Assembly: GCA_016165875.1 (NCBI GenBank)
Contig: JABBOT010000004.1
Location: 19,870,007 to 19,934,006 of the forward strand
Direction of reading: 5' to 3'
Length of the DNA: 64,000 nt
Origin: Acanthopleura granulata
Taxonomy: Eukaryota > Mollusca > Polyplacophora > Chitonida > Chitonidae
The position numbers and the translations under genes were made by a program. The notes under the pieces were generated by a model that did not search any database, was not told the DNA's origin, and saw only the letters and a list, made by a program, of their open reading frames with translations. Below, one piece after another: positions 50,601 to 61,011 of this stretch (positions are counted from its first letter, which is position 1; each line of letters opens with the position of its first letter).

Positions 50601-53600
50601 AACCTCAGATGATTGCGTTTTCCGTGTATCTGAGCATGACATTGAGACTTTGTCCACCAGCAAACTGTGGGCTGGGTACTTAATACCAGAGGCCGCCAGT
50701 GTTAGCTAAAAAGGAGACAAATTAAACACAACTACCAGTAATTTATAGGATTTACAGAATACATTTTCAATGAAACTGATAATTTTATAGTCATTCTGTC
50801 TAGAATAATTGCTATGCAGCTTTTACAATGGAAAATACTATATCTTAACTATGTGTCACATTTCTTTTACAAGGAATCCTTTCCCCATTTGAGTTCCATT
50901 CCGAACTTTTTTTTGTATACAACACTATTTAGCTTCATATCAGATATGTTTATACATTCAATGACTGTTCAATGCCATGGTCAATAATTTTTCACTTATA
51001 TATGAGTTTACACTGGTCAGCTTTATGGATTTTCTTAGGGCTACAAAACATAAATTAAGTTCAAACTGAATTGCAGTGAAGATGAAGTGGTTACAATTAA
51101 TGAATAAACTATGGCTGGTGCCAGTAAGAGTCAAGGAAAGATAACCCTGATCAGCCTACTGAGTCATCTTTAGCATCTTCTGGCCAGCCTGTCCAAGCCT
51201 GATGACGAACTGCAACATCTGTTAGATGATATACATCACTCTTAACCTGGCAACAGTAAAATATGATACAGTATGAACACTAGGTACATGTATCTATAAC
51301 AATGATCAAGCCTGCAAATAAATAAATATGTGCATAAAATTTCAATCACAAGTACTCTTCTCAAGAAAATCAGGAAAAAAACAATCAATGGCAGAAGTTC
51401 TCATGCTATCAAATCAGACTATGCCTGTTTCCTACAATTAAATGAAACCAAAAAGGATACAAAGTTTTATGAAGTTTTTCCGAGTAAGATGAATCAAAAA
51501 ATGCAAATACAAGCACAAGGATACCTCTTTGATTGTCTTGCTACCAGGAAACTGCAGTGAGAACTGACGCGGCACACTGCTACTAGGCTCCCGCACAGTA
51601 ATGTTCAATGTGTATGTGTGGCCCAATTTCTCTTCAATGGTATACCTGTAAATAAAGAATATATGCTTTACAACACAATCACCCTACATCAGTGCATTTT
51701 CAATATTAATGACAAGACGATTTTCAACATCGTAAAAAAAAATATCTTTAAAACACTCGGCAGTTCACATTCAATCAGAAGGTCTGCTGAAAGGCAGGCA
51801 GGACGCAAAAGGTTCATGAGGCAGATTTTAAACCCCTTCAAAGTATGAAACCTGCATTCTTATTTCTGACAATTTTAAACTTCAGATCTTCATAATTAAA
51901 TTAAGAATGTTGGAGTGAATTTACATTACGTCTGCTCTAAGATTAATGTAGTTTTGCAAATTCACAGCCCTGATATGTTCCCCCTCACCTCTGGTCTGAA
52001 CTGGTAGATGGTAAGACCACTGTGGGGTTAGTGACCTCAGGGGTCAAGAGGTAAAGGCGTGTTTCTTTGGGAAGGTGGAGGTCTCGTAATACTCTCTGAA
52101 AAAGAACATATCAGGAGCAAAATAATTTCAGGCTGCACAGCTGACGAAAAACCTTCCACTAAAAAGGCCTCATAACTTTCACATCAAAGGCCTCATATTA
52201 ATCTTCACTTTCAATGCATGTGGCTCTTTTCTTTACATGAAAGACATTCTGGCAATAAGTTATGGATGGTGAGTGAGTTTTGTACTAAAGATTTTACCAC
52301 CAGATTTTACTATTCAAAAATGTGAAAAAATTGCTTGGTTTAATTGTATTTATATGTACATAACATTGCATCAGAGTCAAGCAACATACTGATAATCTGA
52401 AAACATCGTAACAGGCTGAAATCATTGTTTCTTTGGATTTGAAATAAAGGATACAATCTAATACAATGCAGTAACAAATTACCTTGTCATCCACTTTTCT
52501 TTGAACCCAGCCTCTTAATTCCTGCTTTGACACAGGTATATTCAATACTTCATTTAGTGATTCTTTGATCTTGCCTACAATGAACACAAAAACATGCTTA
52601 ACTGCTTGGCATGTATGAATAAATCACAGCCTTAAAGATGTTATATCTGAAAGGAAAAAATCAGTAAGAGCAAATAAAACTAATTTTTTTTTTTATATTA
52701 TCAGTATAGCCCAAATTGTCAGCTCTAAGAAGCTAACCTTGACAAGGTATGGTATTAAAATCGTAATAAAATAAGTGAAATTAAATGAGTCGTTTTATGA
52801 ACTTAGATAATGACAGTGAAAGAGTCCCACCTTGGATGGACATATAATCCAATGAGCCTCTCAAAACATAAGAAACATCTTTTAATTTCTGAATTCTGAG
52901 CCTTGCTTCAGACATGGTTCACATGACAGGGTGGGTGCATTGAGAATGAAGCCAACGAATCTCAGCTTTTATGATTTAGTCACTTGAGTACAAGAGTGAT
53001 AGAATTTTAGAAGCATCTTTTCATTTTAGTGACCAATATTTTCCAGCACAGCCTCCAAGAAAAGCCCATTATAAGTAATCCAACTGGAAAGAAAATTTCC
53101 TTTTTCCATTGTTTCTTTCACCAGTCATAAGTCTTTTGCTTTAGTGATGTTGAACACAACCTACCCACTGTCTCCGTATCTGCTAGTATCAAGGGGATGT
53201 TCGCATCTCTGTACTCCACTATGAAGTTCAACATGCGCACAACCCCAGTACTTCCAGAGGGCCCACTAGTTCCTGCCATTGGGGTTTTGGATGGGGCGGG
53301 ATTACAGGCCCCTGAGAGATCAACCAAGTTCTCTGTATGAGGGGGAATGTCTTCAGATGTCACCACTTCTGCAGCTGATCCACACTCGCTAACCTCATTC
53401 ATCACACTCTGGACAGCAGGCTAAACAAATGAAAGACAAAATTTACACTTAAGAATTGTTCAGTTCACACACATGTATTTTGATTCTTGCGAGGATAAGT
53501 TTTATTTATTTGATTTGTGTTCTACGCTGTACTCAAGAATATTTCACTTCTACGATGGCAGCCTGCATTATGGTGGGAGAAAACCGGGCAGAGCCTGGGG

Positions 53601-55671
53601 GAAACCCAGAACCATCTGCAGGTTGCTGCCAGACCCTCCCACAGAGGCTGGACTTGAACCTACAGTGACCACATTGGCGGGAGGCTTCTGGGTCATTACA
53701 CTGCTCATTAGGAGGCCCCCGCGAGGATGGGAATGACAACATTAAAAAGTGTCCTGTTTATTAAAATAGTTTTTTTATAATATTCTTCATGAGCAAAAAC
53801 ACCCAAAGATTAAAAGAACCTCGCTGGAGAAGAACTTTGATGTTTCCCTGTCCAACTTTCTCACAGGAGGTGACTATAGCCTCTCCTAGTTATAGTCACT
53901 GTGGTTTATTTACTTACGAGAAGATTCCAGTCATGCTGTTCAAGAATGGCAATAGACGTCTCAACATCTTCAAATCCAGTGCACTCCTTCAAACAAACAG
54001 GTATATAACATGAACTATAATACCACACTCCAATAATTATCCTCAAACAAAAACACAATAAAAAATGTACAACAGTATGTACAAAAATATGGTACTCAAG
54101 TACATATGCTGACAGATAAGCTTATACTTGTGCTGTCACAAATAATTTTTCATTATATTTTCCAAAAATCACTTAAAAATCACCTCTGACCATGTGGGGT
54201 TCAAGGCCTTCTGGGCATTAGGAGGATGATGGACTTTCACCAATTTTGTCCGAGACACTTTCCTTCACCCAATGCTGAAATCACTCCACCATGCCTAATT
54301 GAGGATACATACAATTCCAACATTTGTTTTTACTTTCCCCAATATTTCAACAGGATTTAAAGTGTTTCAAATTGTTTTATTTTTAGTATTACTTCCTCTC
54401 ACTTTCTGACAGAAAGTCAACTGCAGATTGTGGAATGAATATATTCCAGTGCATGATGCATTTAAATGATGTGGGAAATAATGGATGTTGTAAAATGATT
54501 CAATAAGTCAAATCAGCATTGCAGAAGTGTCTCGAGCTCATACTGGTTTGGGACTAGACAGTGTGGGGGTTCTCGCCAACTACCGTAATTTTATGGAGGT
54601 TAACAATGTTGTTGTTGTTGGGTGCGAGACCTCACTCCCTGTCTTGTCCAAAACCAGCCTGATCTCAAGATGTGTGGCGATGGGAACAGGAGATGTTATG
54701 ACAAGGATCTGACCAGCTACACGTATGTGGAGCGCTTTTTCAGGGTCCCAGCTGTTAGTCATCACGTATATCTCACACTAGAACTCTATGACATGGGTGT
54801 TTGAGCGATAATATCATTTCTAATGCAAATCTCAATGTCAGAGCAATCTCAGATTATGTAACCTGTAGGCTTTCTCACAAGAAACAAATCTTTATTGTAT
54901 AACCCGTACAGAATTATGTGTGGCGATGGAATGGGGAGACGTTACGACATAAATTTGACTAGCTAGACAGAGGTGGATCATTTTTTCACATTGCAATCAG
55001 TTCATCTCCACTTTGTTGTAACAAGGAGTCTCAGACATGAGATTTGAACATTGCTGGCGACCACGCCATTTATAATGCGAATTCCAACGTCTGAGCAATA
55101 TCTGACTAGATCATTACTGGATGCATGAGCTTCCCAAAAATCAAAAATTCAGAAAGTTTCTTCTTGCAATTCTCACAACTACATTGTTCGATGAAGTGAC
55201 ACCACAGTGCACAACTACATGCGGCAGCCTGTCTGTGAGGATACAAATCTCACGCATGAATCTTGTCATTGAATGACGTCTGTTTGAGATATCAATAGCG
55301 CAAAAAAAAAAAAATCCAAAAAAAAAAATAGAACGTCTGGCAGGTTTATCTGAGAAATTATGAGGATGATTAGTCAATTAGCAGAAAATAATTCTAGTTA
55401 ACACTATCTGAAACACATCGTAAAAACAGCTGTATCACGATAAAATCACAACAACAAAGCAATGAACGAGAAAGTATGACAGAGGCTCTTTATGAGACGC
55501 AAGGAAATGCTGTTTAAATATCTTTATTGACGCCGATTACTCCCCATGTCAAATATTTTCAAAGAAAATAAGTAGCTTAATTCATCGCCACACCCTGTCG
55601 TTCCACAAAACTGTCCAGAGAAAGTATAACAGTACCTGAAAATCGGCTAGGACTTGATCTCGGTCTGCCAT
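44660..55671 (-). CDS. FAF1: FAS-associated factor 1 (UBA-UBL-UBL-UAS-UBX), complete, 18 coding exons
   Basis: FAF1 binds ubiquitinated proteins through its UBA domain and the p97/VCP ATPase through its UBX domain, acting in protein degradation and cell-death signalling. Coding exons, 5' to 3' (minus): 55671-55636, 53986-53918, 53420-53165, 52574-52483, 52095-51989, 51645-51525, 51246-51160, 50705-50604, 50189-50075, 49865-49802, 49687-49606, 49325-49171, 48832-48699, 48271-48183, 47450-47370, 46703-46626, 45319-45104, 44740-44660. All introns are GT..AG and all phases agree. They total 1965 bases, or 654 residues plus TAA (human about 650). Domains: UBA 1-45 (starts MADRDQVLADFQ), UBL1 98-170 (MLNFIVEYRD), UBL2 193-268, acidic linker 291-328, UAS 338-490 (LAIYLHHD, NFITWAWDLT), coiled coil 497-560, UBX 576-654 (RIRIRVPGGEVLERRFLA). 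The p97-contact loop reads Y-P-R (624-626) instead of the usual F-P-R. Intron 1 is the longest, at 1.65 kb. Confidence 0.97.
46126..46140. repeat. Poly(C) run, 15 bases, in the intron between FAF1 exons 16 and 17
   Basis: An uninterrupted homopolymer (poly-G in the gene sense). Its exact length may be unreliable. Confidence 0.8.
53497..53720 (-). mobile_element. SINE copy 7 in FAF1 intron 2, with target-site duplication
   Basis: A near-complete copy of about 224 bp, in the same orientation as FAF1. On the plus strand it begins with TTTATTTATTTGATT and passes through AAGAATATTTCACTTCTACG and CTTGAACCTACAG (B-box region) to CATTAGGAGGCCCCC. It is flanked by perfect GCGAGGAT octamers (53489-53496 and 53721-53728). 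It sits between exons 2 and 3 and does not touch a splice site. Confidence 0.88.
54659..55110. repeat. Tandemly duplicated unknown repeat in FAF1 intron 1
   Basis: Two units about 245 bases apart share ATGTGTGGCGATGG, then 'GGAGA(T/C)GTTA(T/C)GACA', 'TGAC(C/T)AGCTA', 'ATTTCTAATGC/ATTTATAATGC' and 'GTC(A/T)GAGCAAT(C/A)TC'. Unit 1 is about 54668-54860 and unit 2 about 54916-55107. Both are diverged and non-coding. No family is recognised. Confidence 0.65.
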
Positions 55672-55722
55672 TTTCGTCTGTCTGTTGTTATTCTGATTTG
55701 CGCAGTGATGACTCGATCCGTC

Positions 55723-55787
55723 CACTTCCGGTAATACCAAACCCAGTATCCCAAAAGCATCTTGGGTAATTAAGTTTCTATAGCAAC
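55723..55787 (-). promoter_or_regulatory. FAF1 proximal promoter: ETS site and X-box-like site
   Basis: On the minus strand ACCGGAAGTG, a perfect ETS/GABPA consensus, lies at 55732-55723, 52 bases before the start codon. An RFX X-box-like sequence whose plus-strand form is GTTTCTATAGCAAC lies at 55774-55787. There is no TATA box nearby. This is typical of a housekeeping, TATA-less promoter. Factor binding is inferred. Confidence 0.5.
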
Positions 55788-56286
55788 ATCTTTAACTCTT
55801 TGTAAACACATTAGACAGGCGTGTCCGTTTATGGGCAAACACGTCTTAATGTCCAATTTTATAGCGTGTATTTAAATAATTTAGTAAACAGAAGTTGTTA
55901 AGCGGTTTTCCGTGACTTCAGGGGCCTACAGACTACGTGGCCTACCCTACATAGCATATCATGCACAATCATGGCATGGAAGTTCGATCCCGTTCTTGTC
56001 TGACCACGTGTCGCTTGTAGGCCGTCACAGAGGCCAGATGTGAGCACTTTGTAGCATTAAAATATATGTCCAGGAGAGTTGTCCAGGAGTTTTGTACGTG
56101 CAAAGGTCTAGATTTGAGTTTTATAGACTGTGAGAATACTTCAGTGATTTTACGGTTAGGGCCTGTCTGAATATAGAACACAAGCGAAAAGAAGCAGATT
56201 TGGCACATGTGATTCCCCCCCCCCCACCCCACCAAAACAAAAAACAAAAAAAAAAAACAACAATTACCTGCTACACGTATATGCAA
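55788..56286. other. FAF1 upstream flank
   Basis: No gene on either strand is recognised. It includes a poly(C) run at 56215-56225 and an A-rich stretch just after it. Confidence 0.5.
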
Positions 56287-56570
56287 ATTATTTATTTATT
56301 GAAGAGGTGCTTTACGCCGTACTCAAGAGTACTTCACTTTTACCACGGAGGCCAGCATTAAGATGGGAGAAAACGAGGTAGACCTCGGGGGAAATCCACA
56401 ACCATCCGCATGTTGCTGGCGGATCTTCCAACGTGCGGCATGAGAGGAAGCCAGCTGCATGAGCTGGACGTGAACTCACACCGCCCACATATCGTTGCTG
56501 AGCGCCTTGAGCAATCTTGGGTGATCACGCAACGCTAGGGTGCTAAACCACTCGGCCACGGACACCTCCT
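56287..56570 (-). mobile_element. SINE copy 8, full length with the clearest tRNA-like head
   Basis: In the minus sense the head reads GTGTCCGTGGCCGAGTGG followed by TTTAGCACCCTAGCG; TGGCCGAGTGG is a perfect pol III A-box. The B-box region GTGAGTTCACGTCC follows. The layout resembles a class II (Leu/Ser-type) tRNA. The body and the AAATAAATAATT tail are present, about 284 bp in all. No target-site duplication is evident. Confidence 0.85.
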
Positions 56571-57387
56571 CACGCCTGCCTCCACCATGTAGGCCTATAT
56601 AAAGAAACCTACACTGGTCAATATATCAATATTCCTGAAATAATGTTGAAAGAGAACTTCTGATATTTTGTGACAGTGCCGTGAAACCTCCCATAGGACT
56701 AGATCCCATGAAGCTCCTGTATGTGTCAGTATTAGCCTAGGCCTAATCACATCTTGACATGTATCTCTTAGATATGTATATATATCCATTTGCTCATTTG
56801 TTATTCCATTGACCTGATATCGATGTTAGTTACTATATCGAAACGTGGTCTACAAATAAATAGAATTTGTACATTTATATGAATCTCTTCCATGTTATGT
56901 CATTCCCAACTTCTAAATGCCAGCGAAAGAATTAGCTTTGATGAACGGTCATTACGATCATCCAGCCTGAGTGTATAGTGGAAACAAAGAACTAAGAGGA
57001 ATAAGTCAGACACGCCTTTCAGAGTTTTCGTGACCAGAAATCGCGTAAAACGCGTTCTTGGTATCTGAAAAACCACAGATTCCGGGCACGGTGCGTGCCA
57101 AGTTGGGTTGAAATATTGTTCTACCGCTTCAACCAGCAATCAGTATAATTTTATTCACCAGAAACCACACACACAAAAAAACACATACCTTAGGCTACCT
57201 GAAATGCCAGAGCTTCCGAGATCGCTGTATAGCTCAACTGTTTCAGTCAGCAACAAACCCTAATTTATAATATAGACCTAATACAGAAAGGCATCTCTGG
57301 CTGTCTGAAATATACCAGCGGTTCCGGTCAGAGGAGGTACTTATTGGACTGAAATATTACTTCCACTAGTTTACAGCCTCCTCTAGT
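56571..57387. other. Intergenic, no gene seen
   Basis: No supported coding region or repeat. Confidence 0.5.
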
Positions 57388-57568
57388 CCCAGTAATGACT
57401 TAGAAGCCTCCCACCAATGCGATCGCTGTGAGTTAAGTCCAGTTCATACTTGCTTTCTCATCGGTCGTACGTGGGAAGGTCTGCCAGCAACCTGCGGATG
57501 GTCGTGGGTTTCCCCCGGGAAATAAGCATGGTTACGGCGTAAAACACCAATAAAATAAATACATTCCC
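57388..57568 (+). mobile_element. SINE copy 9 with internal deletion
   Basis: The head portion (AATGACTTAGAAGCCTCCCA and GCGATCGCTGTGAGTT) and GGTCTGCCAGCAACCTGCGG are present. After TTTCCCCCGGGAAATAAGCA the sequence jumps to GGTTACGGCGTAAAACACC, so the block with CCGTCGTATAAGTG and ATATTCTTGAG (about 60 bases) is missing. It ends in AAATAAATA. Confidence 0.75.
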
Positions 57569-57824
57569 TACCCCCCGTGAGTGTCCAAACTTAAACTCGA
57601 TGTTCTGTAGCCCCTGTACACTATAATCTCGACATCCTCGTTGATTAAGTTAAAACTCTGGCTTCAAGTATGCACACGATTTCTCGCTGAGAATATAGCA
57701 GCACGGGTCTTCGGCCATCAAGAATCTCGGAGTGTTCGAGGCTTGCAGCTGCCTGAATATGACTATACGCGTATACAGCTAGATATGCCCTGCACGATGC
57801 CATGTAAATTAGTGTGTCATATAC

Positions 57825-57960
57825 ACAGCAATTCCAGACCAGTGACGTCCAATGAGGCATTTAACATGACTGTAATTTTTTTTTACCTAATTCTGCACGA
57901 TACTATAGCGGGCGTGTAAGTTGTTACTTCTTAAACACTTACATGTGTTGTAGTTTTTAT
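57825..57960 (+). repeat. Interspersed repeat B, copy 3
   Basis: AATTCCAGACCAGTGACGTC, then GGCATTTAAC, TTTACCTAATTCTGC and GTGTAAGTTGTTACTTCTTA with AACACTTACATG. It is nearly the same as the next copy about 230 bases downstream. Confidence 0.7.
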
Positions 57961-58031
57961 ATTGTATTCCAGCATAAACCGAGATTCTGCCGTTGGACTT
58001 TGCATTGTTTTATTATGTCACTGCGTTTATA

Positions 58032-58360
58032 TGTGTTAAATGGGATGGCGACACAGCGCTTTGAGTAATTCAGACCGGTGACGTCTAATAAATGCATTTA
58101 ACAACACCGTGATATTTTTCTTTACCTCATTCTGCTCAAGCCATGGTGCTATGTGGAGTGTAAGTTGTTACTTCTTAAACACTTACGTGCAAAGTTAGAA
58201 TAAAATCCTAACTGAGGTAAATTAACAAGAGGCCGGATTTCACTGGTAACGTGCGAACATTTGCCAAATATCACACAGTTGTCACTGTTCTGGTGCTGTA
58301 GTTTTTTGTATAGATTTTACCCGAAGCATAATAGTTTAAGAACCTACATCGTGTGAAATT
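58032..58360 (+). repeat. Interspersed repeat B, copy 4 (longest)
   Basis: Starts near GGCGACACAGCGCTTTGAG. It contains AATTCAGACCGGTGACGTC, TCTAATAAATGCATTTAACA, CCTCATTCTGCTCAAGCCAT, GTGTAAGTTGTTACTTCTTA and ATAAAATCCTAACTGAGG, and ends in a segment with CACACAGTTGTCACTGTTCT. It serves as the best reference for the family. Confidence 0.7.
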
Positions 58361-58439
58361 AAACAAAGCTTAAAAAATCTTATTTTAGCTCATGAATTGT
58401 AAACCGCATAGCCCGGTATATAGTACCTAATGCTGTGTT

Positions 58440-58569
58440 ACATTTATTTAATTATTTGATTGGTGTTTTACACCGTACTCAAGAATATTTCACTTACACT
58501 ACGGCTGCCAACATTATGGTAGGAGGAAACCGGACAGAGCCAGGGGGAAACCCACGACCATCCGTAGTT
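58440..58569 (-). mobile_element. SINE copy 10, 5'-truncated, possible target-site duplication
   Basis: On the plus strand it begins ATTTATTTAATTATTTGATT and runs through AAGAATATTTCACTTACACT to CCCACGACCATCCGTAG. CTGTGTT occurs at both sides (58433-58439 and 58570-58576), a plausible 7-base duplication. Confidence 0.7.
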
Positions 58570-58576
58570 CTGTGTT

Positions 58577-59922
58577 GCGGGTGTATATATATATAGTTTG
58601 TTTTCGTAAAATTATCTTTATTTTCATGAATAGGTACTAAAGCGAGATTTCTTAATATATAGAACTCAAGTCTGTTAAGGCTATTAACACTTCTCCACTG
58701 GGACACTATGATTCGGAACGGCCTTGTCAAACAAAATATATCACAACACATAGAGGTTGGCATGCTTAACCTGCTATAGAAATATAGCGGAGCGCTTTTT
58801 CCACTAATGCAAGCAGCCATATAGTACGTAGGCCTCTATTAGGACGCCAAGACATATCGAATTACTCAAACAGAAACGTGGGTATATGGAGAACTAATTG
58901 TTCTCGAGCCATAAAATACACCAGATCTTAGAGACGCCGAAAAAGAGCTATATATATACAAGGTTTATTAGACGTGTCCCGTATTACATGCATGGACATT
59001 TGACGGCGTATATTGTTTGAGTCCATTTCTATGTGTGAGATTATATAGTTCGGTGAATGTATATATGTCGAGGACTCAGGCACAGGCGTGGTCAAGGACT
59101 CAAACAGACCAAGCTGGATAGATAGGCAGGTGGCTTACTGAAGAGAGTTCACACGAACTGCGCCAAGAGCAAGACAGAGTACCCTCTTAGATCATTCTTT
59201 TACTTGGTAAGCACAAACATGCAGGATGTGTATAATCAAATCCAGAGTGTGAGTGCAGGTGGGTGTGTACACATAGCCTATGCACGTTTTCAATATTAAC
59301 ATTCCTCAAGTCTCCAACGGCAACTCTCGGGATTATACATATGTACAGATGATTTCTTCGTCAGTTTTCTTCATTTCAACTGCATTAACGGTAGCGATAT
59401 ACATGTGTACACCTCCGCAGGACCATATACTCGTTTCGCAAAGACAGGTAATCCAACATACGGATTTTATAGTCACTAACTTATACAATTTCAACGTTGA
59501 TCGATGAATGCTTTTGAGACTTCACGAGGCTTGGTTCCGTTGTATTGTTTTCATGTAACTGATAGCCCTACATATGATGACAGGGTATAGATTTTCTCTC
59601 TCCCTTATACACTGTCATATACTGTCAGTCATTTCTGAGCACTCTGAAAGATATGTATTTAAACGTGTACATTTGCGTGTGCATAGGCTATAATATCATA
59701 TCCGAAAACAAATGTGAATCAGATTATTAGGTATTTACGAAATCTCCTTTCCGTTTTAAACAAGGAATCAGGGAGCAAGCCAGTTTGTATGAACTGGTTG
59801 TAGTAAAGGTTACATCGGCACTTCTTTAGACCCATATGCTTACTCAACAAAATATACTTTTCCTTGCTGTTGTTGTTGCTTTTTTTTTTTATTTTTTTTT
59901 TTGCTATTTTTTTTCCCCACAG
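58577..59922. other. Flank or possible first intron of the dynein light chain gene
   Basis: No coding exon is supported. The right end is a long T-rich tract (59879-59915) that could serve as the polypyrimidine tract for the candidate exon at 59923. Confidence 0.45.
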
Positions 59923-59950
59923 CTTAGAACATCCCTGATTGGTGGGCAAG
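59923..59950 (+). other. Candidate 28-base untranslated exon of the dynein light chain gene
   Basis: A long T-rich tract ends in ccccacag (AG at 59921-59922), and the segment closes with GGGCAAG|gtaaggaa (gt at 59951-59952). Both sites match consensus well. The next acceptor is at 60428. The joined leader would not alter the main frame, because an in-frame TGA at 60468-60470 precedes its ATG. Confidence 0.35.
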
Positions 59951-60120
59951 GTAAGGAACATATGTAAAGGGAAACAATGCTTTCTTTTTCATTGTCATAA
60001 TATGAAGGTGAATTAGGTATAAATGTCGCACAAATTGTGCATAAATACTATATACCTAAGCGTCAAAATTGACATTCATATACCAGTCGTCAAGCAAATA
60101 TGGCGTTGTGGGTCAGTAAT

Positions 60121-60400
60121 CGTAAGACCAGTTTCCAAAAATGAAAAATAAAACAAACCACCAAAGAACTAATAAAATATCTAAAATATAAAAATTAGGA
60201 CGGATTCATGCAAAGAGAAGCAGTCAGCAGTTTTCAGTGATGACAAAAAGACGCGGTGAATGTTCTCTGCGGATGAATAAACTCAGTCTCCAGATCGTGT
60301 GCCATTTTAGTATATAGGCCTATGGCGTCGATAATCAAATATGTTGCGCCTTTACTGCAACTGTTCATATATCCAACGTGACATAGGCTACCTCATTGCA
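60121..60400 (+). repeat. Interspersed repeat A, longest copy
   Basis: Runs from GTAAGACCAGTTTCCAAAAA through CCACCAAAGAACTAATAAAA, GGATTCATGCAAAGAGAAGC and GCAGTTTTCAGTGATGACAA to AACTGTTCATATATCCAACG and beyond. No long terminal inverted repeats or coding capacity were seen. It lies in the inferred 5' UTR intron of the dynein light chain gene. Confidence 0.65.
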
Positions 60401-60512
60401 CTAAAATGTTCTTTTCTTCCGTTTACAGATTTCAAGCAAAGAGATTCTATAAGGCGTATTTATTCACTGAATACACGGCATTGGTCGCACTAAAAGGAAG
60501 TTAAGGGGAGAC

Positions 60513-60950
60513 ATGGGTGATGGTCGCGATACATCCGGTCTGCGTCAAGGTGCTTTTGGGTCTTCTGCAAGAAGCCATTTCCCAAGAATTCCAATCAAAT
60601 TGGAAAACTCTTACAGGTTAGAACCTGTGGTCCAAGTATCCAGAGTGGCAATGACAAAGATAATTAAGGATACGTTTGAAGGGATTCTAGGAAACAAGCA
60701 ATACGACGAAGGGGAGGCTCCCAGCCTTGTAAAACTCCTAAGTGACATGATCAAGGAGCAGGTGAAAGACTTGGGGTACCAGCGCTACAAGATCGTGGCC
60801 ACAGTAGCTCTGGGACCATCTAAGGGTACCACTTTGACTAGTGCTAGCCGATTCGTATGGAACGACACCTGCGATACATATGCAGAGTACGTGTACACCA
60901 ACTCGAGCCTTTACGCCATTGGGGCGGTATTCACAGTTTTCTTCGACTAG
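60513..60950 (+). CDS. Tctex1-domain dynein light chain (DYNLT family), single coding exon
   Basis: Encodes 145 residues. The Tctex1 domain fills about residues 33-145: SYRLEPVVQVSRVAMTKIIK near its start, then LVKLLSDMIKEQVKDLGYQR (helix), YKIVATVALGPSKG, ASRFVWNDTCDTY and a C-terminal strand ending YAIGAVFTVFFD. Tctex1 proteins dimerise and bind dynein intermediate chains. The longer 'Tctex1 domain-containing' branch (DYNLT2/4/5-like) works mainly in cilia and flagella, and the R-Y-K and W-D/N spacing fits it best; the exact orthologue is uncertain. The start is supported by an in-frame TGA 45 bases upstream. A splice acceptor (ccgtttacag, AG at 60427-60428) implies an upstream untranslated exon. 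An uninterrupted frame in a family usually split by introns raises the possibility of a retrogene. The stop is TAG at 60948-60950. Confidence 0.9.
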   Translation: MGDGRDTSGLRQGAFGSSARSHFPRIPIKLENSYRLEPVVQVSRVAMTKIIKDTFEGILGNKQYDEGEAPSLVKLLSDMIKEQVKDLGYQRYKIVATVALGPSKGTTLTSASRFVWNDTCDTYAEYVYTNSSLYAIGAVFTVFFD

Positions 60951-61005
60951 CTGCTGTACTTTTAAGCCTTTTGATATGTGCATGTATAAATTTTCCTATC
61001 TTGAT

Positions 61006-61011
61006 AATAAA
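61006..61011 (+). terminator. Poly(A) signal AATAAA of the dynein light chain gene
   Basis: A canonical hexamer 56 bases after the stop codon, followed by T-rich sequence. It implies a very short 3' UTR. Confidence 0.65.

Noticed and set aside
53456..53742. Open frames with LDLNLQ-type endings on both strands
   Set aside because: They lie inside the SINE in FAF1 intron 2 and are translations of repeat sequence.
56500..56570. tRNA-like sequence with good A-box
   Set aside because: It is the head of SINE copy 8, attached to the SINE body, and lacks a proper acceptor stem; not a tRNA gene.
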